A stretch of DNA of 64,000 nt from Heterodera schachtii. Taxonomy: Eukaryota > Nematoda > Chromadorea > Rhabditida > Heteroderidae. Of the stretch, positions 31,614-42,822 are shown piece after piece (position 1 is the stretch's first letter; the number at the start of each line of letters is the position of its first letter). Below the pieces are notes generated by a model. That model was given only the letters and a program-made list of their open reading frames with translations. It did no database searches and was not told the DNA's origin. Where the stretch lies: NCBI GenBank assembly GCA_023374025.1, contig SIJG01000035.1, forward strand, positions 310,001 to 374,000, written 5' to 3'. A program made the position numbers and the translations under genes.

Positions 31614-31685
31614 TGGGGCGGGCCGGATTTGAACCGGCGTCTCTGGCTTTCCGGACCAGTGTCCTAACAGCTGAACTACCGACCT
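31614..31685 (-). tRNA. tRNA pseudogene or tRNA-like relic
   Basis: Reading the minus strand from 31685 to 31614, a D stem (GTTC/GGAC), an anticodon stem (CTGGT/GCCAG) with a 7-nt loop CCGGAAA, and a perfect T arm (GCCGG TTCAAAT CCGGC) are present. The 7-bp acceptor stem has two mismatches. Position 33 is C rather than the nearly universal U. The formal anticodon GGA is not used in nuclear tRNA-Ser of animals, and the variable loop is too short for tRNA-Ser. A decayed tRNA or tRNA-derived element is most likely. Confidence 0.6.
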
Positions 31686-31705
31686 TGCCCTCTCTAGGTC
31701 CCCAC

Positions 31706-32158
31706 TTTAGTGAAGAATCATTTGAAAATGAATTTGATGAGCAGGCTAATCAGAAACCTTGAAAAACAAATTTTAAAACAGGTTCCGCTGGATTCTTTTA
31801 TTAAAAAAATATCTTTTGTTTTAGAATGGAAAAAGAAGAAACGAAATTGGAATTTGAACAATTATAAAATATGCCAATTGTTAAATTTGAACGTGAAATT
31901 CCAAAAAAATTGGGCACAAATCGAAACAAAATTTATCGATTGAAAAGGAAATTTGGACAAACACGGAAATGCTTCGTAAATAAGGACATAAATAAGGAAG
32001 GACACAAAGATTGAACTTATCGAAATTTGATAAAAATGAGAAAGAAAAGATTTGTGGATATAAATATGCAGATCGAAAAGAAACAAAAATTGAACACGAA
32101 ATTGCCAATGAATTGGGAGTTCAATTCAATAAAATTTACCAGGGGAAGAGGGAATTAG
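31706..32158 (+). pseudogene. C7: HTH-family fragment (tail of exon 1 plus exon 2)
   Basis: It begins inside the exon 1 tail (GAAGAATCATTTGAAAATG, ...NEFDEQANQ), has an intron 1, then exon 2 from about 31825 to 32158. Unit A reads KLGTNRNKIYRLKRKFG and the linker is of the C16/C19 type (NKDINK). Two-base and one-base indels and an early TAA break the frame. Unit B reads NELGVQFNKIYQGKRELG, with the usual Trp changed to Gly. Exons 3 and 4 are absent. The left edge lies just downstream of the tRNA relic. Confidence 0.8.
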
Positions 32159-32510
32159 GTAAGAAAATAATAACAAAGTCACTTTATACTTATTAATAAA
32201 AGTTTTGACGGTTTTTACTCTTTTTTTTTTGGAATCACATTATTCTACAACATTTATAAAAGAGAAAGGGAAATTAACAATCATTTTTGAATTCAAATTA
32301 ATTAATCACTCATTAAAAGTTAATAATTGATTTAATAATTTTCACGTAGAAAATTATAAGCAACATGTTAATATAAAATCAATTACTGATGCAATTATTG
32401 GAGGGGGAAAATGAAAAAAATATTTTTAAAATAATTTTTGTTAAATCATAAAATTAATATATGCAGAAAATTCTAAATAATTTAATTTTGAAAATACTTT
32501 GACTCAAAAA

Positions 32511-33118
32511 ATGTTGAAAATTAATTTGGTGACAATTTTCTTCTTATTCATTATCGTACTAATTGATGGAATTGATGAAGATTTATTTGATGATCTTTGG
32601 AAAAACATAAAGCCATTGACCCGAAAAAACTTCAAAAAACAAAAATTCGTTAAAATTAATGCCATAAAGGTAGAAGTTGGTAATGAAAATTACGAACAAA
32701 TAAAAACCATACAAAAAATTAAAAAGGAACCATTGGAAGAACAAAATAATCATTTAAAAATAAAAGTGAAAAAAATTAAATTGGACAAATCGAGCGAAGA
32801 ATCATTTGAAAATTGGGACAAAAAAGTGAAAAAACGGAGGAAAGACAAGAAAATGATGAAAGAAAAATGGATGTTATCAGAAAATTTGATTAAATTAGAA
32901 AAGAAAAAGTTCATAGCTATAACTATGACAGATCGAAAAGATATAAAATTGAATGTGAAATTGCGAATGAAATGGGAATTACTCGGCAAAAAATTTACCA
33001 TTTGAAGAATGAACTTGGTAAGAAAGTAATTGCATAGAATTTTTATTCATTGTCTCATTTTAAGGTATAACAAAGAAATTTTCGCTTTCAAACGAACAAA
33101 AAATAGAAAAAAAAAGCT
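32511..33118 (+). pseudogene. C8: HTH-family copy with exon 1-exon 2 fusion, 3' truncated
   Basis: The ATG at 32511 opens a signal peptide (MLKINLVTIFFLFIIVLIDG) and DEDLFDDLWKNIKPL. At about 32812 (SSEESFEN) the exon passes directly into exon 2 sequence (TTGGGACAAAAAAG), deleting the acidic tail, intron 1 and unit A. The junction lies in short homology and the frame is wrong afterwards, so unit B is not translated. Exon 3 starts at 33065 and is cut at about 33118 by a GGTGCCGGGTCGTTA-type MITE fragment. The deletion resembles that of C2 but has different endpoints. Confidence 0.82.
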
Positions 33119-33235
33119 TGGCTATCGAATTATACTGAGAATGTAAAATTTGATTGCTTTTAACCAAAGTTATGCCATGTTTTGTCGAAAAAATTGCTAA
33201 AATGGCGGATTTTACTAAACGACCCAGCAGGGCCA
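33118..33235. mobile_element. Foldback MITE arm fragment truncating C8
   Basis: It contains GGCTATCGAATTATACTGAG and ends ACGACCCAGCAGGG, matching one arm of the family described at 28625-29040. No second arm follows. Confidence 0.55.
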
Positions 33236-33514
33236 AATTCCAACTAATAATGTTTTAAACTGCATTCGCATTTTTATTTCTCCTAAACATATTATTATTT
33301 ATTCATTTGTTAATAGGTAAAAATGGTATTTTTTTGTAAAATAACCTTCGGGTTTTATTTGAGTTAACTTCTTTTTTTTTGGTTGAGTTTTTCACTTTTT
33401 CACACAGCAAAAGCAAAAGGGAAATTTAACAAACATTTTTGAATTTAAAGATAAATTCTTAACACGTTAATATTAAATGAATTATTCAATCATTAAAAGT
33501 TAATAATTGATTTG

Positions 33515-33742
33515 ATAATTTTCTATAATGACAAAAGTCACGTAGAAAATTATAATCGACATGCTAAGATAAAAGTAAAATATTGAAGCAATTTTTTTGG
33601 TGGGGGCGGGAAAATTAAAAAATGTATATTTTTAAACAGTTTCTGTTAATCATAAAATAATTTATACACGCAGAAAATTCAAAAATTCTTTTCGAATTAT
33701 TTTATGCATTAATTTGCTTTTGAAATTATTTTAAGATAAAAA
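33515..33742 (+). promoter_or_regulatory. Class I family promoter block upstream of C9
   Basis: The ordered words of the C3 and C5 blocks recur: TTTTCTATAATGACAAAAGT, AAAGTAAAATATTGAAGC, TTTTTTTGGTGGGGGCGGG, AAAATTAAAAAATG and CAGTTTCTGTTAATC. An extra AT-rich insertion of about 35 bp lies near 33680-33720, so the G run is about 135 bp from the ATG. Confidence 0.5.
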
Positions 33743-35068
33743 ATGTTGCAAATTAATTTTGTGACAATTTTGTTTTTATTTATTATCATACGAATTGATG
33801 GAATTGATGAAGATTTATTTGATGATTTGTGGAAAACCGTAAAGCCATCGACCTCAAAAAACTTCAAAAAGCAAAAATTCGTAGAAATTAATGCGATAAA
33901 GGAAGAAATAGTTGTTAAAAATGAAAATGATGAACATCAAAATGACAATAAAATAGAAAAAATATTACAAAAAATTAAAAAGGAAAAAACATTTGATGAG
34001 CAAAATAATAATATAAAAAGAAAAATAAAAGTGCCAAAAATTGAATTGGAGCAATTGAGCGGAGAATCTTTTGGAAATGAGTTTATTGAGGAAGCTGATC
34101 AGAATGTTTCGTCTGCTGATCACAACGATTCTGCTGATGACGCGTATTATAATATTATGGTAATTCAAGAACACTGTAAAAAATTATTTAAAATTCTTTG
34201 GGTTCTATGTTTTGCATTTCTAAAAATTTTAAATATTTATTTAGGAGTCAGAAAAAAGAAATGAAATGGAAATTTTGAATAAGTTTAATTTGATGAAAAC
34301 GGAATTGCGAAAAGAAAATTTTTATAAAAATTTGTCAAATGTTCAATTTGAATGTCAAATTGCAAAAAAGTTGGGCACAAATCGAAACAAAATTTATAAA
34401 TTGAAGAAAAAATTGGGACAAAAAAGAGAGAAGAGAACGGAGGAAAGTGAAGAAACAAAAATGAAATTGATCAGAAAATTTGATCAAATGAGAAAAGAAA
34501 AAATTTGTGGGCTTAAATATGACAAGAAAAAAGAAATAAAAGTGAATGTGAAATTGCTAATGATTTAAAAATTAGTCGGATTAAAATTTACAAATGGAAG
34601 AAGGAATTTGGTAAAAAACCGATTGAAGAATTGAATTTTATTCACTTTCTCATTTTAAGGTGTAATAAAGAAATTTTCAACGCAACAAAAAATTCAAAAA
34701 GTGAAACAATTTGAAAAAGTGAAAGAAGAATTTAAAAAGAAATTCAATTTGAAAGCAAATTGTAAAGTTGAAATAAAAATAGCGCAAAAAATTGGGCTTT
34801 TGTGGGATAGAATTTATAGATGGAAGAGAAAATTCGGTTTAATCACTCGTAATATTTTTAATTAATTTATATAAAAATTATTATTTTTTTTTAAGGAAAG
34901 ACCAAAAGTTACACGGATGCTGAGAAAATGCAACATGTGAAAAGAAGTGATGAATTGGCAGTAAGAAACCCAATGATGAGTAAGACGAAAATTGCCGAAA
35001 AATTAGGCATTCCAAGTATCAATTTAAAACGATGGACGAAGAAATTCGGCACCAAATCGATTCGTTAG
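33743..35068 (+). pseudogene. C9: nearly intact secreted four-HTH protein gene
   Basis: Exon 1 (33743-34159) encodes a signal peptide (MLQINFVTILFLFIIIRIDG), DEDLFDDLWKTVKPS and an acidic tail (EADQNVSSADHNDSADDAYY). Exon 2 (34245-34610) gives unit A (KKLGTNRNKIYKLKKKLG), then one base is missing in an A run near 34525 before unit B (DLKISRIKIYKWKKEFG in the displaced frame). Exon 3 (34660-34848) gives unit C (KIGLLWDRIYRWKRKFG) and exon 4 (34896-35068) unit D (KLGIPSINLKRWTKKFG), ending SIR and TAG. As in C5, one homopolymer base is the only defect, and read-level verification would decide whether it is real. Confidence 0.85.
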
Positions 35069-35186
35069 CTATGGTCAAATATATTTTATCCTCTGACAAA
35101 TGGGTCAGCTTCACTATGCAGAGAAATGCATTGTACTATCTCTTTGTTTCCTTTTTCTTTGTAATTTCTCTCACTTTGGCGTACTT

Positions 35187-36180
35187 GATTGGGAAAATAT
35201 TGATAAATATGGCCCAGGGCTGAAAATGGCCGAAATATATACCAATCTATAGCGCTCGGTCTCTAATGGAAGAATCAGTAAGAATTTTTTGCGGCAACCA
35301 ATCCCTTGAAGAGTTACCGACACGGTTACTGAAATGGCCAAATACCTTTGTGATGAGTGAACCATCCGACTGGCAAAAACGCATTAAATTACGCAGACAA
35401 GATACCAAACAATTCTCTCAGTATGTATAGAAAGGATCCGAAAAATCAATGGACAAAAAAGAAATAGACAAAAGTTATGGATCTACAAAAACCTCCGAAA
35501 ATTACTTTGTTAAAAATAATTTAGATGAGCCAAAAACACAAACACTTAAATCACTTTCAATTTTGAACTACGCAAAAAGGATATGCGAAGACGGAGCAAA
35601 TAGTGGGGCGAAACGGAGGGCGGAGCAAGCAGTCTGACGAGCGCCACAGGCGGTTGACTGCGGGTGCCCGAAGGGCCCCCGCCAATCAGTCAACCGCCTG
35701 CGGATCACGCGCGGACTTCTTCCGTAGCCCGTAGTCTCGCCCCACCTACTGGCCGCCTGTGTCGAGTGTGCGCTGGTTTTTAGCGTAATAAAAAAAACTC
35801 AATTTTCAATTTTGACAGTTTTTTCTATTTTTCCTGACTGAACCGATTTAAAATAGGTTAACATTTTTGAGGACCCGTAACTTTTGTCTATTTCTTTTTT
35901 GTCCAAAATTTTTTTCCGGCTCCTTAGTTTACATACCGAGAGGAATCAATTGGTATTTATTTTGCCGCAATTTCATGCCTTTTTACCAGTTGGCCGGTAC
36001 AGTCCCAAAGCTATTTGGCCATTTCAGTCCCGGGTCTGTAACTCTTCAGGGATTGGGTGCCGCAAAAAAATTCGTTTGGATTCTTTCATTATATACCGAG
36101 AGCTATCGATTGATATATATGTATTTTGGCCATTTTCGGCTATGCGCCATAGGATCAACATTTTCCCAATCATTAAATAC
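35187..36180. mobile_element. Hairpin (long inverted repeat) element of about 1 kb
   Basis: The left outer arm (35187-35345) contains TTGCGGCAACCAATCCCTTG and AGAGTTACCGACAC. The right outer arm (about 36000-36175) contains the inverse CAGGGATTGGGTGCCGC. A second inverted pair, GACAAAAAAGAAATAGACAA near 35452 and TTGTCTATTTCTTTTTTGTC near 35883, lies inside. The centre (35625-35770) is a GC-rich palindromic block (CAGGCGGTTGACTG ... CAGTCAACCGCCTG). There is no transposase, and a short frame at 35449 is unlikely to be a gene. Confidence 0.75.
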
Positions 36181-37780
36181 CAGTGTTATGCAAACCTGCC
36201 GCTTCTCTCCAATTCCCTTATTCACTCTCCTGTTTCTCTATCTCTTTCACTTCTCTTTTCTTGGTAAATGTCTCCACACTAATCCCATTGCTGTGGGTGC
36301 TTTTGCACGACCCGCCCACTAGTTGATCACCAATTATATGCGGGAAACGACCAGGAAAATTGATCAGTCTGTCATTTTGCTTTTAACTTAGATGGAATAA
36401 AGCTTTCTGTTAAAGAACCGGCAAGTCTGATCACGAAAGCGCGTCCCGCGCCCACGGGCATGACGTTTCTCATCGCCCTAGGCCTAACGTGATTTCACCC
36501 AGCAAGTCCATTTTCACCAGTGAGGTTGCTAGACCAAAATAAAATTCGACAACGAGAAAACCAAAAAACCCGAGAATGCGAAATCCGACAGAGAACATGA
36601 ATCTTTTAATTGAATTGCCCAAACGCGGAACTTTAAATACTTTTTCTCATTAAATAAAATTAACTAAAATAAGAAAGATCACATGGGTGAGTGATTTCCT
36701 GGATCTAGAATCGCTTTTTAATTATCTTAAAATTATTTTTTTTTTCTTCAAGTTAACATATGAATAGTTTTCGAAATTTTTCTAAAAGCTCCAAAATGCA
36801 GAAACTATAATTTCTTCTATTTTTCATGTAAATTATTAATTATTTGGTAAAATGGTGCCCTTTTTGTACATTATCTTATGGTTTTATTTAGTTCTCGGTT
36901 TTATTTTCTTGAAAGGATTTTCACAATAGTCTGTTAAATATTGTGGTAGTTTATCTTTGTTTTTTGTTTAATTTTCATTTTTGGTTTTTAATTTTTTAGA
37001 TTTTTAGTAAATTTTAATTCGTGATAATAAAAAACAAAAAGAGAGACTTAAGTGTTGACAGTTGCAGGTATTCCAATCAGGGCTGGGCGAAGCTCGGCTT
37101 ATTTGTTAGCAGTCGAAGCCGAAGCCGAAGGCAAAGCCCTATTTTTATTCGAAGGCGAAGTCCGAAGTTCGAGGCCCAAAAAACCCGAAGTTTTCGAAGC
37201 CAAAGCCAAAGTGTTTCAGTTTTTTTTAATACCAAAAATTTAGAAATTTGAAAATTTTATAAATTCTTAGAGCATTCACTGAAAAATTATGCGACAAATT
37301 ACAATAAACTGAAGACGCTTTTTCACTCGAAAACTACATGAAATTTTTTCATTAATTAAAGTTTATTAATTATTCAATAAATTAGAAATGCTTTTCCGGT
37401 TTCATAAAATCACTAACTGTGTACGGAACTTAACAAGCTCGAGATTCAAAATTTCCGAGGCTCGAGAGCCGAGACTGAGAATTGAAGAAAGAACCAGTTT
37501 TAGAGTTGAGATAAAAAAAAACATCCTCTTGAATTAAATTTGTTTCAAATTGCCGGGATTCAGTATTTGACATTTTTATATTTAGTAAATTTAAAATTTC
37601 GCATTTTAAAATTGTTGTAATAATTTTATCTGCGAACAAAAAAAAAGTCAGCAAATATTTAATACAACAAAAAAAATTTTTTTTGAAAAGACAGTATCAC
37701 TAAGATTAGTTTCAGCCCACAACTACGATATAAGGAAAACAGTATCACGCATTCTTTTGTTACACTCCCAAATTCACATT
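36180..37780. other. Gene-free stretch with a hAT relic
   Basis: Positions 37077-37215 match the CAGGGCTGGGCGAAGC end of the hAT MITE at 8345. Positions 36420-36540 form a less AT-rich patch (GCGCGTCCCGCGCCCACGG) that I cannot assign. The rest is AT-rich with no coding signal. Confidence 0.45.
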
Positions 37781-37783
37781 AAT

Positions 37784-38190
37784 TTATTGCCCATTAGCAC
37801 CACCAGCAGCAGCGGGACCATTCTCCACCAGTTCAATTGAGTGAATTTGGTTATTATTGTTCCGGAAACAGTCGGTGCAATCTTTGATGAATATGGTGCC
37901 GAAGAAGACAAACATAGTGAAATAAAATATGAGATGTGTCCATGAAAGAACATCTGTGGGGTGTGGTGACAATTTCTGAATGAAAATTATCACACCGCCA
38001 CTCATAAACAGTGCTGAAAAGAAATTAATAAAGCACATAATTTGAGTGCCATGCTGCTGAATTCGTTCATGTACGCGCTCAACTATTTCACGGACATTGG
38101 CACGCTTTCGTCTTCGGCAATTAATTTGTGAGCAAGCTGTGTGAGTTTGATGATGGTCATTGAACTCAATGTCCGAATCTGTTCATAAGG
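37784..38190 (-). CDS. Membrane protein of unknown function (last exon)
   Basis: A minus-strand exon runs from an acceptor near 38190 (TATGAACAG, then ATTCGGACATTG) to a stop at 37784. It encodes a polar segment (SDIEFNDHHQTHTACSQINC), a basic region (RRRKRANVREIVERVHERIQ), then two hydrophobic segments (FINFFSALFMSGGVIIFI and HLIFYFTMFVFFGTIFI) separated by a short polar loop, and a polar tail (IELVENGPAAAGGANGQ). Codon usage is balanced and unlike the HTH copies, which suggests a constrained host gene with both termini cytoplasmic or both outside. Upstream exons are not identified. No named family comes to mind. Confidence 0.55.
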
Positions 38191-38340
38191 CATACTGTTA
38201 ATTGTCAGTACGAAGCAGTTTTTAGGAATCTACCTAATTTTTGAGCCTTTTATACCTTCGCATTCTATAAAAAGCTGATAAAAAAAATTAAAATAAATTT
38301 TAAAAATCTTTCAACGACGCTTTAAAACCAACTTGTCGTG

Positions 38341-39033
38341 TTAATAAAAATTTTTATTGTCTCTTGTGTTATAAAATTTTATAAATTTCAAAAGCCGGAT
38401 AATCAGTTCTAATTTTTGAATTATTAATTTTATTAATGCTAAAAATTCATGAAGTTTCGAGTAAAAAAGCGTCTTCAGCTTATTCAAATTTTCTTCCGAA
38501 TAATTTTTGGCAAATTCCTCTTTCAACTCAATTAAATTTGCCTCATCTTATTTCATTTTTTCGTTTTTATTTTTCAATGCCTTTTGAATGTTTTCTTTAA
38601 CATTTTTATCATTTTCCAATTCTGCCAATTTTATTGCAGTTTTTCCCACTTTTTCTGTCGCTTTCTCAATGCCGTTTCCTTTGCCCAATTCTCCACAAAA
38701 AACTTTTCTTATTTTTTCCTTTTTTTTGTAAAAAATATTTTTTCCCAATTTTGAAATATTTTTTCATATTCCATTTTCCCCACGGCATAAAAATTCACTG
38801 ATAAATTTTTGCTGCAACTGATCAAAGGACTGAAAATCAGCAGCAAAAAAGGCATTTGGAAGTTTGTTCATTAAATCATTATTTCCCGTCTCAATTATAT
38901 CTAAAAAAATAAAAAAGCAATTTTATATTTAACAAAATAATTTACCTCTTTGATGTTCAATGTCATAGCTTTTCATTCTCATAATAAACATGAATAATAC
39001 AAAAATGAAGCAGAAAATCGTCTTTTTATTCAT
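38341..39033 (-). pseudogene. Small secreted-protein gene with in-frame stops
   Basis: Exon 1 (39033-38946) starts MNKKTIFCFIFVLFMFIMRM, a signal peptide, followed by KSYDIEHQR. A phase-1 intron (38945-38901) leads to exon 2, DIIETGNNDLMNKLPNAFFA then ADFQSFDQLQQKFISEFL, reaching TGA at 38764-38766 after 74 residues. The same frame continues beyond the stop as Lys-rich helical sequence (KATEKVGKTAIKLAELEND), has another TAA near 38545, and runs on to 38341. Either the protein is 74 residues long, or a longer helical secreted protein has been disabled. It is not related to the HTH family beyond having a signal peptide. Confidence 0.5.
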
Positions 39034-39422
39034 TTAAATTGTTTAATTTTAATAAAAAAGAATTGTTCAAATATATTTTTTTTTCTCACTTTAATTATGG
39101 AAATTAATATTGTGTTTGATTAAATTGATTTTGTCATTTATATTTGTTTAATTTTATTTTGCTGACATTTTAGTGAAACGTATATTAATCCAAATGACGC
39201 AATAATTAACTGGTTTTAAATTGTAGTTTGTTATTCAATTAAACTATAATTTAAAAAGCTTTTTTTTTGATTCAAATATTTCCCTCATTTTCACATGTAT
39301 TTTTCTATTTTTAATGAAATACCTTAATATTTTAAATGTTGACATGTGAATGGTCGGGTAAACGTGGCATCATATTTTCGTCGGAAATTTATTATTTCCT
39401 CACCATTAAATTTCTCATCCCA

Positions 39423-41122
39423 GTATTTTTGTGTTCTTTTGAGAAATTTGAGGATTTTTGTGGTCTTTTGATAAAAAGGGACAAAATTACATTATTTTTT
39501 TAAAATTAAGAAAATTTGGCATAATATTCGTATTTTTTCTGCAATTCTTATATTTATTTTACGCTAAAATCCTCATTCTAAATATTTTAATTTTATTTAA
39601 TTTCCTTTTGAATATATACAGAAATAAATGTTGTTGAAACGAAAATTTCTCCTTTCTTACGAGAAAGAATTTAATGGAATAATTAAGCGGGCCAAAAATT
39701 TTGCCAGAAATGATGGATGAAATGAATCATTTTGTTTCAAAAATGTTTATCTCTATTCCGACTACCTTTTAATAAATTTCACGGGCTTTTGTTGACTAAA
39801 ACGTATTTACCATCGAAAGAAAACTGCAGAAACAAAATGAATAATGAAAAACACTCACAGCACTAATTATGACCGAAAAACAAACAAACGATTGAAAATC
39901 TATTCCCTAATTGTGATCTAATTCGATTTTTTGCCAACTTTCTTCGTCCATCGTCATACGTTGATACAAAGAATGCCTAATTTTTCGGCAATTTTTCTCT
40001 CACTTGTCATTGGGTTTCTTTTTTTCATCTCTTCACTTTCTTTCACATATTCCAATTTATCAGATTCCGTGTAAATTTGGAATTTTTCTTAATAAATTCA
40101 AATAATTAAAAATTAATTAAAATTAATAAATGAAATTTCATTAAATTTAAATAATTAAAAATATTAAGATTGGTTAAACCGAGTGTTCTCGTCCGCCTTT
40201 AATTGTTCTCAATTTACGCCCAAATTTTTATGCTATTTTTTTCAGTAATTTCAAATTGGACCGGATAAAATTACATTTGCCAAAACTAACCAATCGATTT
40301 GTTGCCGAATTTCTTCGTCCATCGACTTAAGTTGGTACTTGGAATGTCCAATTTTTCGGCAATTTTTCTCTCACTTGTCATTGGGTTTCTTTTTCTCATC
40401 TCCTCACTTCTTTTCACATATTCCAATTTTTCAGCATCCGAGTAAGATTTTCTTTCTCCTTAAAGAAAAGCAAATTTATTTTTTAAGAATAAAAATAAAT
40501 TAATTATTAAAATATTACGAGTGATTAAATCGATTTTTCTCTTCCATCGATAAATTGTTCTCAATGCAACACCAATTTTTTTTGCAATTTTTTCATCAAT
40601 TTTCCAATTCGTTTTCAAATTGAATTTCTTTGTAAATTCTTCTCTCACTTTTTCAAATTGTTCAATTTTTTCCTGTTTTTGCTGATTTGATATTTCATTT
40701 AATAAACCTTAAAATAAGACAATGATTAAAATTCGATTATGTCTTTGTTTCTTACCAAATTCCTTCTTCCATTTATACATTTTATTCCGATTCGTTCCCA
40801 ATTCATTAGCAATTTCACATTCAATTTCATTTGTTTTCTTCCTGTCATATTTAAACGCCCAAATTTTTTCTTTTCTTATTTGATCAAATTTTCTGATCAA
40901 TTCCATTTTTGTTTCTTCACTTTCCTCCGTTCTCTTCTCTCTTTTTTGTCCCAATTTTTTCTTCATTTCATAAATTGCTTTACGATTTGTGCCCAACTTT
41001 TTAGCAATTTCGCATTCAAATTGAGTATTTGTTAAATTTTTATAAACTCTTTCTTTTCTCAATTCCTTCTTCATCAAATTAAACTCGTTCAAAATTTCCA
41101 TTTCATTTATTTCTTCTGTATT
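39423..41122. repeat. Inverted segmental duplication, arm B
   Basis: This arm matches 23765-25455 in reverse orientation and contains C10 exons 2-4, a degraded exon 3/4 duplicate (C10b, about 40250-39910) and shared 3' flank down to about 39423. It lacks the gypsy element that replaced exon 1 in arm A, so the duplication preceded that insertion or extended across it. Confidence 0.8.
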
Positions 41123-41650
41123 CTAAATAAAGAATAAATATTTTTTATAAAACCCAGCGAATTTGAATTTTTTGTTTTATCTGTATAATACCATAATTAT
41201 TGTACCTCATAATCTGCATAATCGTTCTCATGAGCAGACAAAACATTCTGATCAGCTTTCACATTAAAATCATTTCCAAATTTTTCGCTAAATTTTTTTT
41301 ATTTTAGTTTTTGTCTTTTTTATTTTGTATTTAATTTATTGTTTTCTTCCTTTAATGTTTTTTCTTTTTAATTTTTTGCAATTCTTTTGGCTTTAGGTCT
41401 TCCATGTCATTTTCATTATAATTTTCAGACTTTATCATTAGTTTAGTGGCATTTTGTTGTACATAATTTTCACTCATATCAACAATTTCTTCCTTTATGG
41501 CATGAATTTCCTCCAATTTTTGTTTTTTGATGTTTTTGAGGTCGATGGCTTTAGGTTTTTCCACAAATCATCAAATAAATCTTCATCAATTCCATTAATT
41601 AGAACGAATAAAAAAAAGAAGAAAAAAATCACCAAATTAATTTGCAGCAT
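40286..41650 (-). pseudogene. C10: HTH-family copy with intact exons 2-4 and decayed exon 1
   Basis: Exon 1 (41650-41216) encodes a signal peptide (MLQINLVIFFFFFLFVLING) and DEDLFDDLWKNLKPS, then loses one A at the same place as C2 and carries two further in-frame TAA codons before the acidic tail. Exon 2 (41122-40756), exon 3 (40707-40519) and exon 4 (40458-40286) are fully open with correct splice sites. Units: A KLGTNRKAIYEMKKKLG, B ELGTNRNKMYKWKKEFG, C KIGVALRTIYRWKRKID, D KLDIPSTNLSRWTKKFG. Unit A has an unusual recognition helix. The DNA-binding half could still be expressed if another start were used. Confidence 0.85.
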
Positions 41651-42138
41651 ACTTTACGTTAAAATATTTAAAAAAGAAAATTTTCTTCATATGATAATAT
41701 ATGATTTAATAGAAATTATTTTAAAAAAATTTTTCATTTTCCCCCACCAATAATTGATTTTATTTTAGCATGTTTATTATAATTTTCGACATGATTTTGT
41801 CATTATAGAAAATTATTAAATCAATTATTAACTTTTAATGAGTGATAATTGATTTAAATTCAAAAATAATTGTTAATTTCCCTTTCTTTTTATAAATGTT
41901 GTAGAATAATATAATTCCAAAAAAACTAAATACCATCAAAAATTTTAAGACTTAAAAATTTTTTTTTGCAAGTTTTAATGGAATTTTGGAGACTCGGGAA
42001 ATTTTTTGGAATTTTTTAAGTAGAATTAGTATTTGACTCACATCTCTGAAATTGAAAATTTCTGTCTCCACTTTTTTTTAAAGTTGTGCTTCCAATTGCC
42101 AATTTCATTGTAATTATTGCATCACGAGTTTTATGAAT

Positions 42139-42822
42139 GCTTATATTTCCTTTCAAAATATTGCTTTATCTTCCTTAATTTGTCCTCCTCACTGGAATAT
42201 TTGTTTGGAATTTTCATTAAAAATGCCTAATTCCTTCACTTTTGAATTTCACGGGTTTTTAGGATCACGGTCACGATTCACGGGGTCAATTCATGGTTCA
42301 GGGGGTCAATTCACGGTCACCGTCACGATTCACAGTTCACGGGTTTTTTCAGTCACGGCACACCTCTAATAAAAACATAAAAATTTCAATTATTTGCTCA
42401 ATGATAAGTGAGAGAAAAATTGCCGAAAAATTAGGCATCCCAAATACCAGCTTACATCGATGGAGGAAGAAAGTTGGCAAAAAATCAAATCATTATATTT
42501 TAGATCACAATTAGGTAATAGATTTTCAATCGTTTATTTGTTTTTCGGTCATAATTAGTGAATCTTTACTTTCAAAATATTGCTTTATCTTCCTTAATTT
42601 GTCCTCCTCACTGGAATATTTGTTTGGAATTTTCATTAAAAATGCCTAATTCCTTCACTTTTGAATCTCACGGGTTTTTTGGATCACGGTCACGGTCACG
42701 ATTCACGGGGTCAATTCATGGTTCAGGGGGTCAATTCACGGTCACCGTCACGATTCACAGTTCACGGGTTTTTTCAGTCACGGCACACCTCTAATAAAAA
42801 CATAAAAATTTCAATTGTATTT
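42139..42822. repeat. Direct duplication of a hAT-end segment flanking C11
   Basis: Positions 42150-42400 and 42574-42822 are nearly identical, including TTTTCATTAAAAATGCCTAA, several TCACGGTCACGATTCACGG units and the hAT-like end CACGGCACACCTCTA. Between them lies the C11 fragment. Confidence 0.75.
42399..42560 (+). pseudogene. C11: unit-D exon fragment
   Basis: ATGATAAGTGAGAGAAAAAT opens MISERKIAEKLGIPNTSLHR, then WRKKVGKKSNHYILDHN and a stop. It is almost identical to the end of C4b (24854-25018), including the flank TTCGGTCATAATTAGTG. The first half of the exon is missing. It probably arrived with a C4b-type duplication. Confidence 0.75.

Noticed and set aside
31574..31762. Protein with GRAGFEPASLAFRTSVLTAE
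   Set aside because: This is the translation of the opposite strand of the tRNA relic, a well-known annotation artefact.
40739..41035. Hydrophobic plus-strand frames opposite C10 and similar frames opposite other copies
   Set aside because: They are antisense shadows of Lys-rich HTH exons, which give Phe/Leu-rich complements.
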